Assembly (NCBI GenBank): GCA_030068075.1
Contig: CM057841.1
Coordinates: 40,899,030 to 40,963,029 of the forward strand
From: Paguma larvata
Taxonomy: Eukaryota > Chordata > Mammalia > Carnivora > Viverridae
Direction of reading: 5' to 3'
DNA length: 64,000 nucleotides
This document shows positions 54,000 to 64,000 of this stretch, in pieces. The position numbers and the translations under genes were made by a program. A model generated the notes under the pieces. It was not told where the DNA came from. It did not search any database and saw only the letters and a list, made by a program, of their open reading frames with translations. Every line of letters begins with the position of its first letter. Positions within the stretch are counted from its first letter, which is position 1.

Positions 54000-54130
54000 G
54001 TACCTAGGCATCAGTTTGTGAGGAAGGTGCTGAGAATACACGGAGAACCAGACAGACATGGTCTCAGCCCTCATGAATTTACACTTTTTAAAAGATAGAC
54101 TGAGACATATTAGAAATTTCAATTGTTTCT
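54000..54130 (-). mobile_element. L2 LINE fragment, antisense
   Basis: 'gacagacatggtctcagcc' and 'ctcatgaatttacactttt' match the reverse-complement L2. Confidence 0.65.
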
Positions 54131-54439
54131 TTGAACAAAAACTAATTCAAATCAAGCAGCATCAAACTAGAAGTGTTTAGGAGCACTCTGCTGACAGGAG
54201 TCAGGGGAAAAACTTATACAGAGAAAGTACAGAAGCAAAAAAAAGGAAATTATGTGATTGGCTACAGTGTAAAGCCTAATTGACTATTTGTGATTGGCTG
54301 TCCTTAGCATTTCAATTTTGTAACTTTGAGGCATTTACAGGTTTAAATTTTGGTTTGCTTACTTAGTCCTCCATGGATTAGGGACTCATCAGTTTCATGG
54401 CCTCATCATTTAATTAATTTAACACACTGGATTGGGGAA

Positions 54440-54680
54440 CACAGGCATTAAGCAAGTATGTTGAGTATAATGCAAGTTAACAAAGAGGATTTAAGAAGTG
54501 TGATGAGAGCATAAATCTAACAATTTAACTGAGTCTTATGTGTCAGGATAGGGCAACTTGAGAACATGGCATTTAAGAGGAGAATTGAAGGAACGGGTAG
54601 GAGTTAATCAGTGATCAGAGTTGGGCTGGGGACACTGTTACAGGCTGAAGGAAGAATGGTCAAGAAGACCCAGTGTTGAG
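54440..54680 (-). mobile_element. L2 LINE fragment, antisense
   Basis: Purine-rich text with 'gatttaagaagtgtgatgag', 'catttaagaggagaattgaag' and 'acaggctgaaggaagaatgg' resembles the L2 reverse complement further from the 3' end. The interval 54131-54439 shows no feature. Confidence 0.5.
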
Positions 54681-54779
54681 AAAGAACATGGTGTATTCAA
54701 GAAAATTAAAGAAGCCAGAACACTGGCAGAAGAGGGAGGGTTCTTCCAACACAACATACATTTAATTTTTGTGCCCCTC

Positions 54780-55035
54780 TATCTTCCTCACTCTTGCTAT
54801 TCACTTCGTCTTAAATGTTATTCCCTTTCTCGATCTTGTGACTACTTGGTTCAATATTAATGTTCTAAAAGTTTGCCCAATATTTCTTCCCTGATAACTC
54901 TTTATTCAAACATCTCCCATTATGCTCATTTATTAACAATTCTACTATGTCCATACATCTTCCTCTACCTGGTGGTGGCCTCCATACACCTTATTCCCTG
55001 GACTTACACAGTGGCTGGTGCAGAGAGAAACTCAG
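54780..55035 (+). mobile_element. L2 LINE 3' region, sense
   Basis: 'cttgctattcacttcgtctt', 'tccctgataactctttattc', 'cctggacttacacagtggc', 'tggtgcagagag' fit L2 in sense, diverged. Confidence 0.55.
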
Positions 55036-56429
55036 TGTCTTTCCCAAACTGAATTAAATTGTTTGATTCAGCAACATTAAGCAGGGAGAATACCCCCCAG
55101 AAAGCATCTAGTTCATGGTTGCACCTAATACTGGAACACTTTCTTCAGCATTTCTAATTGGTAACAGGCTTTCTAGCTAATTATTGCTACAAGAAAGCCC
55201 ACAGAGGGCAATGAATATAAGCTTCTGAGTTTGGAAATATCTATACAAGAGCAGATTGGGATAAAGGTTTAATTTGGGTAAGAAGATTAATAGTCTGAGC
55301 TTAAAAATCATTAAGGAGATGTGAGGGAGGAATGAACTTTGAATAAACAAAGCCATATCTAATGGAACATTTTTTTTTATATTAAAGGCAAGTTAGGAGC
55401 CAAGGGACTGACACTGGGTTTATAAACCTCATTGAGTCATGGACACTATAGCAGGAAAACCTGTCACAGTAAGATGTGGCCATGAAAATCAGGTCAGCAC
55501 TGAAAGATCTGCGAATATTCGAAGTGTTTCTGATTGGTAGGCTCAGGAACATTGAACTCCCTGCTTGTTCCTTAGATCCAGCTTGTACTTATTCAGCTGT
55601 CCCAGTCTTTGAGGACCTGTGTTCTTTTTTTCAATGGGTAGTCCAGCCTCACAGTCCCTTCCGCACTTGTTTTTCTTTGCGCTTACGGTCTCTAGCATGT
55701 GACAGGTGCACAGAGGCCTGTGTAGCATCATTATGATAACAGTAAAAGCAACAACAGCAACAGCAATAATGACGATGCAATGTACAAAAGACTCTCTTCA
55801 CCTCTGGGAGCTTCCCTTTTTCCCTTTCTGAAATGCAGATCATAACATTCATCCCTAAGTCTAAGGGTGTCATCAGGAAGGGGCTTAAACTGTAGTGAAT
55901 ACACATAAAGGGTCACTGGAAGTAAAGGAAGCATCATGTCATGATAGGAAAGCATCCATTTTTACACAGATCAATTCAGGAGACTTCCCTTCATTTATAT
56001 TCATTTATATATTCAATCATGTGTTCCTTCATCAGCAGATGTTATTCCATGACTTAGAAAATCTGTCAATAATACACCATATTTGCTACTTACCATTAAA
56101 ATACTATCTAGAGTTGTCAAGATGAGAAAGTTTGATTGCAAGTCAAAGTATATAGTCTTTTGATTTAGAGCTTGTATTTGAAATTGCAGTTTATTTGCTA
56201 TTTCATATGACCTTGCATGAAGGAATTTTCTTTTTCCATTTGGCTGTCCTGGGGCATCTTGTTGTATCTCAGTGTCTTCAACTCAGAAATGCAGTTGTCT
56301 ATCTTTTTTTTTTTTCTTTTTTTTTGCCATGTCCCCTGAAACCAACAGTGGGAATTTTAACTTTGACAAATAGTTTATATCTTATCTTAGACCATTCCAA
56401 ATATACCTTCTAAATTGCTGATATTACAT
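55036..56429. other. Unassigned single-copy stretch
   Basis: Holds a short CAA/CAG-like run (55743-55770) and a poly-T stretch (56305-56325). The 74-86-codon antisense frames at 55543-55955 arise from the CAA/CAG run (Leu or Cys runs) and are not coding. Confidence 0.4.
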
Positions 56430-56710
56430 CCACAAATATTTGTGAAATGTAGTAACAAACAATCAGAAACATAACTTTATTCATATGAACACTGTACTAG
56501 ACCTTGAGCATGTAATCCTAAGCAAGGAATGCCTAGCACCTGCCCTCCTGAGGCTTAAAGTCTGTAAAGGAAGGCAAACATTCTGCAAGAAATCACTGTA
56601 AAATCTGATGAGTGCTAAAGTAGGGGAGAATAGAAGAATATGCAGACAAATGTCAGAGACCTAACTCAGGGTAGGGATCAATGACATTTAATAAATATTT
56701 ATGAATGTGT
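56430..56710 (-). mobile_element. L2 LINE fragment, antisense
   Basis: 'catccacaaatatttgtgaa', 'ctgccctcctgaggcttaa', 'agtctgtaaaggaaggc', 'ctgatgagtgctaaag' follow the reverse-complement L2 end. Confidence 0.7.
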
Positions 56711-56829
56711 AATCTTCAATAATTCAAAGGCAGAGGTAGGGTTAGGTGAGGAGGTAGTGAGGACCAGGAAAGAGAACTGCGCTCTAGTTAGCACAAGTTG
56801 GCATTTTAAATCTGGCAATGAAAGGAGAG

Positions 56830-57060
56830 CGGCGAACCAGATACTAGGGTTCAAATTCTACCTCTGTAACTTACCATGTGACTCTGAGCAGGTTACATAC
56901 CTTACTGTGCCTCCATTTTCTTATTTGTAAACTGTACAAATACAATACTCAATCTTGTGGCATTGTTTTAATACTCAAATTGATGTATAAAAAGCTCTTA
57001 GAAGACTGCATGGCTCATAGTGAGAGCTACGTAAGTATTAGCAATTATGATCAGGATTAT
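56830..57060 (-). mobile_element. MIR SINE, antisense
   Basis: 'ctagggttcaaattctacc', 'ccatgtgactctgagcagg', 'tgcctccattttcttatttg', 'gctcatagtgagagctacg' in reverse MIR order; nearly full length. Confidence 0.88.
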
Positions 57061-58299
57061 AATCATGATTATTCTACTGTTACTAGCTCTGCAATTTCCA
57101 AAGAGGCAAATAAGCACCCATAGACTCAAGCCCATGATCCATAAAATGGGGATATTAATATCTTCATTAGAGGGGCATTATTAACTGAACCGTTAAATGC
57201 AGAGCATGTGTATCTTCTAGACAGCCTGTAGATGTTTAGCAGATGCCCTGTGGTTTTCATAGCAGTAGCCCAAACTTCATGGAATGCCTTGGCCATAACT
57301 TTGGCCCTGGCTGCTGTTGACAGGCTACATTCATGTGTATATCCTTATAGGTCTACCTCCTCCAGGTTTGCCTAAAGCTCATGTAGAGGACAGGTCAGGT
57401 GTCACTCACCCAGACATAAAGATGGGTGATACCCTTGAAGTCTTCCTTGCTTGGAAAGGGCCCCATGTTAGTGAGTCCAACACTATCTGATGACTACATT
57501 CTTCTTTGTAAGTTGTTTAATGATGGTGCTTCATACATCCCCGACCCTTGACAATTTTCCGTGTCTTGCTCTGAGTGTCTCACTCAGTGGGGGAAAGGTC
57601 AGAAACAAAGAGTAGGTGGACACAATGGGGAAACTCGTGTGCCAACACCTGTCAAAGAGAGATGCAATGACCTTTCAATGGCTCCCCTTGGGCTCTCCTT
57701 GATGCAAACTTGGGAGGCAGAAGACGGGGCTGCTCTCTGTAAAAAGAATCCATCACCCAGCCATTTCCCCAGGTCCCATTAAAATGCTGACACCATTAAT
57801 CTGCACTACTTTACTTCTCATTATGCAGAAATGTGCTCCTGATCAAAAGTCTCCTTGTGTAGCAGCCTGATTCATCACCAATAGCTATGGGCCACACACC
57901 AGAAATTCATAATCGGTTGACGTTATCCACCCAAATCATTCCCAGGATTTAAAAGCTTAAAATGATGTCTGTCGTTGGGAAGAGGCAACCACACAGGATG
58001 CAGTCTGCAAACATGTGCAAATAGCACTGGTGGTTAATACGATGGAGTACCTTTTGAACATGGTTAAATTAAGGAATGATTGATCTCCCTTGTACATGTT
58101 TGGGTCCTCTATTTTCTGAGAACTCACCCGCATTGACCCCATGTGGGAACTAAACACTTTGGAGACAAAAGGTACCTCGGATAGGGAGATGCAGACTCCA
58201 TGATACAAAGGTCCTAGTTCACGGACACAAAGCCAGAGACATTTCTACTATGAACTTACACACTTCTGAGTGCAGTACCCTTTCCCCAACACCCACATT
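57061..58299. other. Single-copy stretch, candidate conserved element at its right
   Basis: No repeat recognised over 1.2 kb. From about 57770 to 58100 the text contains 'caccattaatctgcac', 'gaaattcataatcgg', 'acatgtgcaaatagc' (octamer-like) and 'gttaaattaaggaatg'. Open frames of 73 and 83 codons have no motif. Confidence 0.3.
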
Positions 58300-58445
58300 T
58301 GACAGTTACTACTCAGTGCTATGTGAGCTTGGTTCAGTCACTTCCATTCTCCTCTCACTTCCTCATTCTGTCTCTCACTGCCTCACACAGGAGTGACTTG
58401 GATTAAATAATGAACTGTGAGTTATAAATGTGTTGTGACTCTGAG
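58300..58445 (-). mobile_element. MIR SINE, antisense
   Basis: 'tatgtgagcttggttcagtc', 'ctcacttcctcattctg', 'ttggattaaataatgaa' fit the reverse-complement MIR. Confidence 0.6.
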
Positions 58446-58624
58446 TCTCTTCTCTGGGTGATAACCTCTCAGTTAGCTAAAATATTTTTTTGGTAAGAAA
58501 TGGATCCCTAATTAAGCTTGTTACTAAAACTAATAGCTACTTAATTCCCTAGGAGATGATCAGGGACCAGAGACTGTGACACGTGCTTTGCAAGCATCAC
58601 AGCAATTATTTTTACAAACTGCCA

Positions 58625-58715
58625 CAACTTCATAGGATTGTTACAGAAATTTAAAAATTAGTACATGTAAAATATTTAAAGCATGGTAAGTACTCAAGAA
58701 ATGATATTCGTTAGC
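58625..58715 (-). mobile_element. MIR fragment, antisense
   Basis: 'cataggattgttacagaaat', 'attagtacatgtaaaat', 'gcatggtaagtactcaag' correspond to the MIR 5' core in reverse. Confidence 0.65.
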
Positions 58716-59219
58716 TTTCTGGATCCTTGCTAAACATTCCACAAACAGGGCTGCTTTATCTCTGTTTGAACATCTTCTGACAAGAAGATTGCTTCTGAAC
58801 ATTCTATCTCAATTCTAGACTCTTCTGGGCATTGGGTTGATCTGCCATGACTTGGCTTGATAGAGTCTGCATTTTCACAGGTCCCATCCACTGTTTCTAT
58901 ATTTGCCTCCTACCTAAACAGAAGAAGTCCAGTTCTTTCCATTAGGAAAAAATCCCTAGAAAATTCAAAAAGAGTAATCCTAATTTTGTTAAGTCTTGTA
59001 TTATCCAGGCTTAAAAAGAGTCATTTCTTTCCACTGGCCTTTGTATGACTTGAACTTCACTTACTAACTTACCATTTAAAAGCAAGCATCCTCCTCCTCA
59101 CAGTGTTTCATGCTGTGGAACAGTGGTGAACGAGCCAAATAATTTCTCTAATAAAGCAAGAAAGGAAATATGTACTAAACAGACACCCAGGAACTTTCCT
59201 CAATGATTAAACAGATGCT
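58716..59219. other. Unassigned single-copy stretch
   Basis: No gene recognised. Confidence 0.4.
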
Positions 59220-59530
59220 ATCATTTTGCCATATTGCTTCAATTTTCTTTTAAGGAAGAAATAATATAGTATGACTAAAACCTCACCACACATTCCTTCA
59301 CCTGCCTCTCCCTCCCTGGAGGTGACCAAGTTGGAAAGTTGGTTTGTAACTTTTTCATGCATGTTTTTCTATGTGGATACAATTGGATGTACAATTTGTG
59401 AATTTGTGGATTCACAAATAATATGTAGTGTTGTGAAAATTTTAAATTTAAATAAATGCTTCCATACTGTACATATCATTTGATACCTTCCTGTTTATAC
59501 TCCAGTTACACACTTTTTAAAATATTTGAG
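59220..59530 (-). mobile_element. Old L1 3' UTR, antisense, left part
   Basis: 'ctccctccctggaggtgacc', 'tcatgcatgtttttctatg', 'ccatactgtacatatcattt' follow an antisense L1M 3' UTR. Split by the SINE at 59531. Confidence 0.65.
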
Positions 59531-59736
59531 TTTTTTTAAGTTCATTTATTTTGAGAGAGAGAGAGAGAGAGAAGGGGAGGGGCAGAGAGAGAGAGGGAGA
59601 GATAGAATCCCAGGCAGGCTCTGCGCTCATATAGCACAGAGCGCAATGTGGAGCTCCGTCTCACAAACTGTGAGATCATGACCTGAGCCAAGATCAAGAG
59701 TCAGACACTTAACTGAATGAGCCATCTAGGCGCCCC
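59531..59736 (-). mobile_element. Carnivore SINE (felid type), antisense
   Basis: 'tttttttaagttcatttatt', long GA run, 'gaatcccaggcaggctctgc', head ending 'gccatctaggcgcccc'. Confidence 0.95.
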
Positions 59737-59961
59737 CTCCATGTTATATTTTTTCATTTTAATTCTTTCTTGTTGTTGTATACCAATCCACTGTGTGAGT
59801 TAGCCACAATTTATTCAATCCCATTATAAAGGACAATTACCTGTAGGTTAATTAGGTTGATTCCAATTTTTAAAAAATTAGTTGTATGTATGTTTATATA
59901 CACATATCTACATATATATACATGGATATGCACATATATACATACGCTATCTCCTCTTATA

Positions 59962-59995
<34 letters not shown>

Positions 59996-60130
59996 CCCAC
60001 ATATATGTGTGTGTATGAGCACATAGACCCACACACACACTCTCCCATTGTGTATGTGTGTGTGTGTATGTATGAATTTCATTTAAATTACCAGTAGAAT
60101 AGAATAGGCTGACATAGAATATACACATAT
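59737..60130 (-). mobile_element. Old L1 3' UTR, antisense, right part
   Basis: 'gtatcacaatttattcaatcc' type text ('gttagccacaatttattc'), 'gtaggttaattaggttgat' and 'ccaatttttaaaaaatt' continue the 3' UTR. The TA/CA/TG array at 59885-60075 is embedded. Confidence 0.65.
59885..60075. repeat. Compound TA/CA/TG microsatellite
   Basis: Alternating purine-pyrimidine sequence over about 190 bp, with pure TA blocks at 59959-59978 and 59983-59994 and TG at 60051-60066. Frames of 105 and 71 codons here are Tyr/Ile/His artefacts. Confidence 0.95.
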
Positions 60131-60199
60131 AACAGCATTACTGGATATTGAAAACTTGTTCCCCCAAATTGCTATGCCAATTTATTAACACTGTTAATA

Positions 60200-60900
60200 T
60201 ATGGAATCATACACTTGATCTCAAAAGCATAAAATTAAAGAGAAGAGATTATATAGGTCACATTTCCTACTCACAATCCAATAAAATTAGAAATAATCAT
60301 GATAAAAAGCAAAAGCCAAAATCACTTGAAAATTGAAGAGTACTGGATAATTGAATTATAAACCTTGGAAGCAAGTGATGAGGTAAATTGTTGCTTACCA
60401 AACCTACAGAAGGTAACAAAAACTGTACTCAGGGGAAAATGTAGAGCCAAAAATCATAAATTTTAAAATGCATTCATTTCAGAACCAAAGAATAAGAACA
60501 AATTAAGAAATGTGATACTCAGTAAACCAGAAAATAAGAAACCAAAGGAAGGAAGAATTAATAAAGTCTATAGTTAAAAAAATCTTAGAAGTAGCAATGA
60601 CAAGGAAACCCAAAATCTGTGTCCTTGAAAGATCAATCAAACATATCAGGAGTTTTGTTGAGGAGAGATAGAGATAGGGAGAGAAAGAAATATGCAAGAT
60701 TATAAAAAAGAAGATATGACTGCAAACAGATTAAAATAATGAAAAGGAATCATACCTACAATCTTACAGAATCAGTTGAAAAACTTACTGGGAATACATG
60801 ATTTCTTATAAATCAGGAAGGGAAAAAATAGAATGCTATATTTATCTAAGTAAGGTTAAGTAATTAAAATTTATCACTGAAAAAGGCAACAAGACGACTA
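60200..60900 (+). mobile_element. Old L1 ORF2 fragment, sense
   Basis: 'aataaaattagaaataatc', 'actcaggggaaaatgtagag', 'aaggaaggaagaattaataa' and 'gtccttgaaagatcaatca' match, in order, the L1 ORF2 segment between endonuclease and reverse transcriptase, with indels throughout. Confidence 0.75.
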
Positions 60901-61559
60901 GTTCAGCGTCGACTTTCATCCATCATGTTCAAGGTAGGCAACTCAAATGTAACATAAGCTAGTTCTGTCTGTAGGAAAAAATGGGAAATTAATCAGTTTT
61001 ACATGCAGCCAGAAAAACATTAAAATCTGATGTAGATAGTATAAAAAATACCAAGCACTTTCACTTATGAATATATAAGCACAAGTAGTATATAAAATGT
61101 CAACCAAGTTGAACAAGTGATACCAAAGACTAACCCCTGTGAGAAACAGCAAAGGTGGCTGGCAAAGTCTCATTTCAATTCCTAGGAAAAGAATGGATTA
61201 TTTCCACATGGCCCTGGCAAAACAGACTGACCATCTGTAAGAAAACCATCCAAGACCACATACAAAAATATATACCTTACATTCTTAAAAGTAAAAATAA
61301 AATCCTATATAAAAACCAATAAACATACATACAAAATAGACACTTATTGACCAAATTGGGGAACCCAGAAACTTTAATAGAAAATATGGTCACCTTAGCT
61401 CAGGTAAAAATTGAAAGGAAACTTTATAGCACAATATGGTGTATACAAAGTTAATACAAAAAGAATATTTCTCAAATGCCTTCGCATTACATGTGATGCA
61501 ATTGCATACAACACATATAATATTAATTACTACAGTATTTAAAGTAACCATACATACTG
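60901..61559. other. A-rich L1-like stretch, not resolved
   Basis: A-rich, sense-L1-like texture ('ccatccaagaccacatac', 'gaaaaaatgggaaattaatc') without confident alignment. It may be interior old L1 or an insertion separating the two ORF2 blocks. Confidence 0.4.
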
Positions 61560-62110
61560 ACAAAGAAAAGAAACTCTAAAGGAAAAATCTGTGAGGATAT
61601 GAATAAATAACACATAAGAACAAATTAGAATGGCTCACAAACATTTAAACATGTCCAAGGTGAGAATCAGAGGCATACAAACTAAACTAACGGTCAAATA
61701 ATAATTTATACCCATGAATGGTAATTTTTTAAATTCAAAAACAGCCATTGTTGTCAGAGATACAGGAAAATGGGAACTCCCACAGATTAATCATGGAAAT
61801 AAGAATTTTTAGCTTCTATTATGAACAACCTGACGACGTTTGTTAGACCTAGAAATGCCCTAACCCACAACTCAGCAATACCAATCTTTGGAATCTGTTC
61901 CATAGAAATGGAGCTCCAGTGTAGGAGGATATTTGTATAATAATATTTCGAATATTATATCTATATATTTGGAATCAAAATGAATGTTAATATATTTGAA
62001 ATAACAGTGAATAGATGGATACACATATATATAAATACATACACACATATTAAAATTATATAATTGTCTCCAGAAAACCAATCATATAGTACATATTTTT
62101 CTGCAATGTG
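61560..62110 (+). mobile_element. Old L1/HAL1-like 3' region, sense
   Basis: 'tagaatggctcacaaacatt', 'aaaatgggaactcccacag', 'aatgccctaacccacaactc', 'agcaataccaatctttgg' follow the end of an old L1 ORF2 and 3' UTR ('ggaaatgggaactctc', 'cccagcaattcc'). Confidence 0.6.
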
Positions 62111-63041
62111 CTTTTCTATTTCAACAGTACTTCAAGGATATACTGTCAAGTCAAAAGGTATGCCTCTAATTAATTCTTGTTAATTATGCAGATTATTTTT
62201 TGGTGTGGTAAGATAATTTAATCAAGCATTCCCACAGAGTTGAGTGGTTTCACTGGTGAATATTTAAAGAAGAATGAATGATAATCTGTACCAATTCTTC
62301 AAAAAAAAAAATGGAAGAGGAGTGAACGCTTCCCAACAAATTCTATGAGTCTGGTATTGCTATGATACCAAAATCAGACTTCATAAGAAAATTATAGACT
62401 AATATCTCTGGTGAGCATAGGTGAAAAACTCCTCCACAACATGCTAGCAGACCAAACCTACCAATGTATATAAAGAATCATACACCATGTCCAAGTGGAA
62501 TTTATCCCCAAGTTTGATCTAACAGCTAATGTAAATTAATGTAATAAGCTATATTAATGGAATAAAGGATAAAAAATATGATCATCTCAATACAAGGAGA
62601 GAAAGCACTTGACAAAATCTAACATGCTTTAATGATGAAAACTCTAAACAAACTAGAAACAGGAGATAATTTCCTCAACCTTAACAGGCTAGATATTTAC
62701 AAAAAACACACAGCTAACATTATAGTTCATGGTAAAAGACAGGAATCTTTGCCTCCTAAGGTCAAAAAGAAGGCAAGGATGACTCTTCTCATCACTTGTG
62801 TTCAACATTCCTACTTCTAGTCAGAGTTCTAGCCAGAGCATTTACATAAGAAAAAGAAAAAGCATCCGGATTGGGTAGGATGGTGTGGGAAGAAGTAAAA
62901 CGACTTATTTTTTAAGGTATCACAAGATTATATATGTAGAAAATCCTGAGGAATTCACATTAAATAAAAACCTATTAAACTAATACAAGTTTAGCAAGGC
63001 TATAGGACATAAGAGCAATATACAAAAGATCAATTATATTT

Positions 63042-63220
63042 ATTTTTTTAATGTTATTTTTGAAAGAAAGCATGAGTCGGGGAGGGTCAGAGAGAGGGAG
63101 ATAGGATCTGAAGCAGGCTCTGCACTGCCAGCAGCCTGATGTAGAGCTCGAAGTCACGACCTGTGAGATCATGACCTGAGTCGAAGTCGGACACTTAACC
63201 TACTGAGCCACCCAGGTGCC
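63042..63220 (-). mobile_element. Carnivore SINE (felid type), antisense, inside L1
   Basis: Short tail 'tttttttaatgttattttt', 'gagtcggggagggtcagag', head ending 'cacccaggtgcc'. Target duplication 'aaaagatcaattatatt' / 'aaaatcaattatatt' at about 63024-63040 and 63221-63235. Confidence 0.96.
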
Positions 63221-63513
63221 AAAATCAATTATATTTCTATACACTAGGAATGAAATGTCTAAAAATGAAATAAAGAAAACAATTCTAATTATAGCATCAG
63301 TAAGAATAAAATAAGAACATATTTAACCAGAAAAAAGTACAAAGCTTATACTCTGAAAATTACAAACATTATGGATAGAAATAGAAAAAAAATCAAAATA
63401 AATGAGAGAATTATCCTATGATTATGAATTGGGACCCTTAATATTGTTAAGATGGCAATAATCTCAAAATTTAACTATAAATTTAATGCAATCTCTATCC
63501 AAATTTTAACTGC

Positions 63514-63536
63514 TTTGTTGTTGTTGTTGTTGTTGC
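63514..63536. repeat. (TTG)n trinucleotide repeat within L1
   Basis: About seven TTG units interrupting the ORF2-derived sequence; likely variable in length. Confidence 0.92.
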
Positions 63537-64000
63537 AGAAATTGGCAAGGTGATCTCAAAAGGTATACAGAATGCAAGGGACACAAAATAAACAAAACAA
63601 CCTTGAAACAGGGAGAGAATCAAATTGGAGGAGTCAACACTTTCCAATTTCAATACTTATTACAAAGGAACAGAAACCAAGACAAGTATGGTATTGGTAG
63701 CAAAACAGCCATCTGTGGCATAGAATTGAAAATCCATACCTAAACCCTTACATATACAGTCAATTGATTTTTGACAAGATTGTCAACACAATAAAGTGGG
63801 GAAAGAAGAGTCTTTTCAATAAATAGTGCTGGGACAACTGTAGAGCCACAAACCAGAGTATGAAGTTGGGCCACTTCCTTACACCATACACAACAACCAC
63901 AGTGGCTCATGGACCAAAACTTAGAGCTAAAGTGTAAAATTCTCAGAAGAAAAGGTAGGAATAAATCTGCATGACCTCAGGTTAAGCCATGGTCTTCTTG

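Larger units (their letters stand above)
62240..64000 (+). mobile_element. L1 ORF2 reverse transcriptase to C-terminus, sense, runs off the window
   Basis: 'ggtttcactggtgaatattt', 'gaagaggagtgaacgcttcc', 'gactaatatctctggtgagc', 'catacaccatgtccaagtgg', 'gatcatctcaatacaagg' and, near the end, 'gtgctgggacaactgtag' are consecutive ORF2 blocks. Many stops and frameshifts. The frame at 62632-62820 (62 codons) is one surviving piece. The 3' end lies beyond base 64000. A SINE is inserted at 63042. Confidence 0.9.

Noticed and set aside
59811..60128. 105-codon minus frame rich in Tyr/Ile/His
   Set aside because: Translation of the TA/CA/TG compound array and L1 3' UTR.
2868..63220. tRNA genes suggested by tRNA-like heads
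   Set aside because: All matches are heads of tRNA-derived SINEs followed by SINE bodies and A-rich tails. No stand-alone tRNA cloverleaf was seen.
1..64000. CRISPR arrays, operons, bacterial promoters or ribosome binding sites
   Set aside because: The sequence is mammalian nuclear DNA. Tandem arrays here are microsatellites without spacer-repeat structure.

Overview
The window is nuclear DNA of a carnivoran mammal, very probably a cat (Felidae). The clearest sign is 14 copies of the tRNA-derived carnivore SINE. Most have the felid-type body (a 'tgctgacagctcagagcctgg' type middle and a 'ctctgcccctcccc' pyrimidine stretch before the A-rich tail); one at about 44.6 kb has the older pan-carnivore body. 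I find no protein-coding gene I can defend. The longest open frame (254 codons at 19.1-19.9 kb) starts inside an old L2 fragment and crosses a 20-base A run; the others lie in repeats, microsatellites or unremarkable sequence. The window reads as intergenic or intronic sequence. All family assignments are from memory of consensus sequences, without a repeat search.

Layout. From 0 to 16 kb there are old L2 and MIR fragments, two MLT1-type LTRs in opposite orientation, two SINEs and AT-rich single-copy stretches that resemble conserved non-coding DNA. From 16 to 24 kb there are three SINEs, a 200 bp pyrimidine tract, a GC- and CpG-richer zone (18-20.3 kb), and a pair of diverged copies of one 130 bp segment 2.8 kb apart. 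From 24 to 37 kb there are two LTRs of one family in opposite orientation (the second split by a SINE), MER5-type DNA-transposon remnants, MIRs, L2s and three SINEs. From 37.6 to 41.4 kb there is a nested stack: an old L1 3' region, a younger L1 inside it, and a SINE inside each. From 44 to 49.6 kb there is a U6-like pseudogene, an older-type SINE, a candidate solo LTR with a 4 bp target duplication, an L2 holding an (AAAT)n run, a CpG-rich CCAAT/GC-box segment and an ERVL-type LTR split by a SINE. From 50 to 52.6 kb there is a long antisense L1 whose reverse-transcriptase catalytic motif is still readable, interrupted by a 3'-truncated, tailless 7SK RNA retropseudogene with target duplications. 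From 53 to 59 kb there are L2 and MIR remnants. From 59.2 to 64 kb there is an antisense L1 3' region, then sense L1 ORF2 material running off the right edge.

Nothing here forms a pathway or operon. The functional candidates are non-coding: the CpG/CCAAT/GC-box segment at 48.2-48.7 kb and several AT-rich single-copy blocks. The most distinctive objects are the 7SK retropseudogene, the L1 with an 18 bp internal word copied into its TA array, the candidate solo LTR and the paired 130 bp segments with asymmetric CpG loss.
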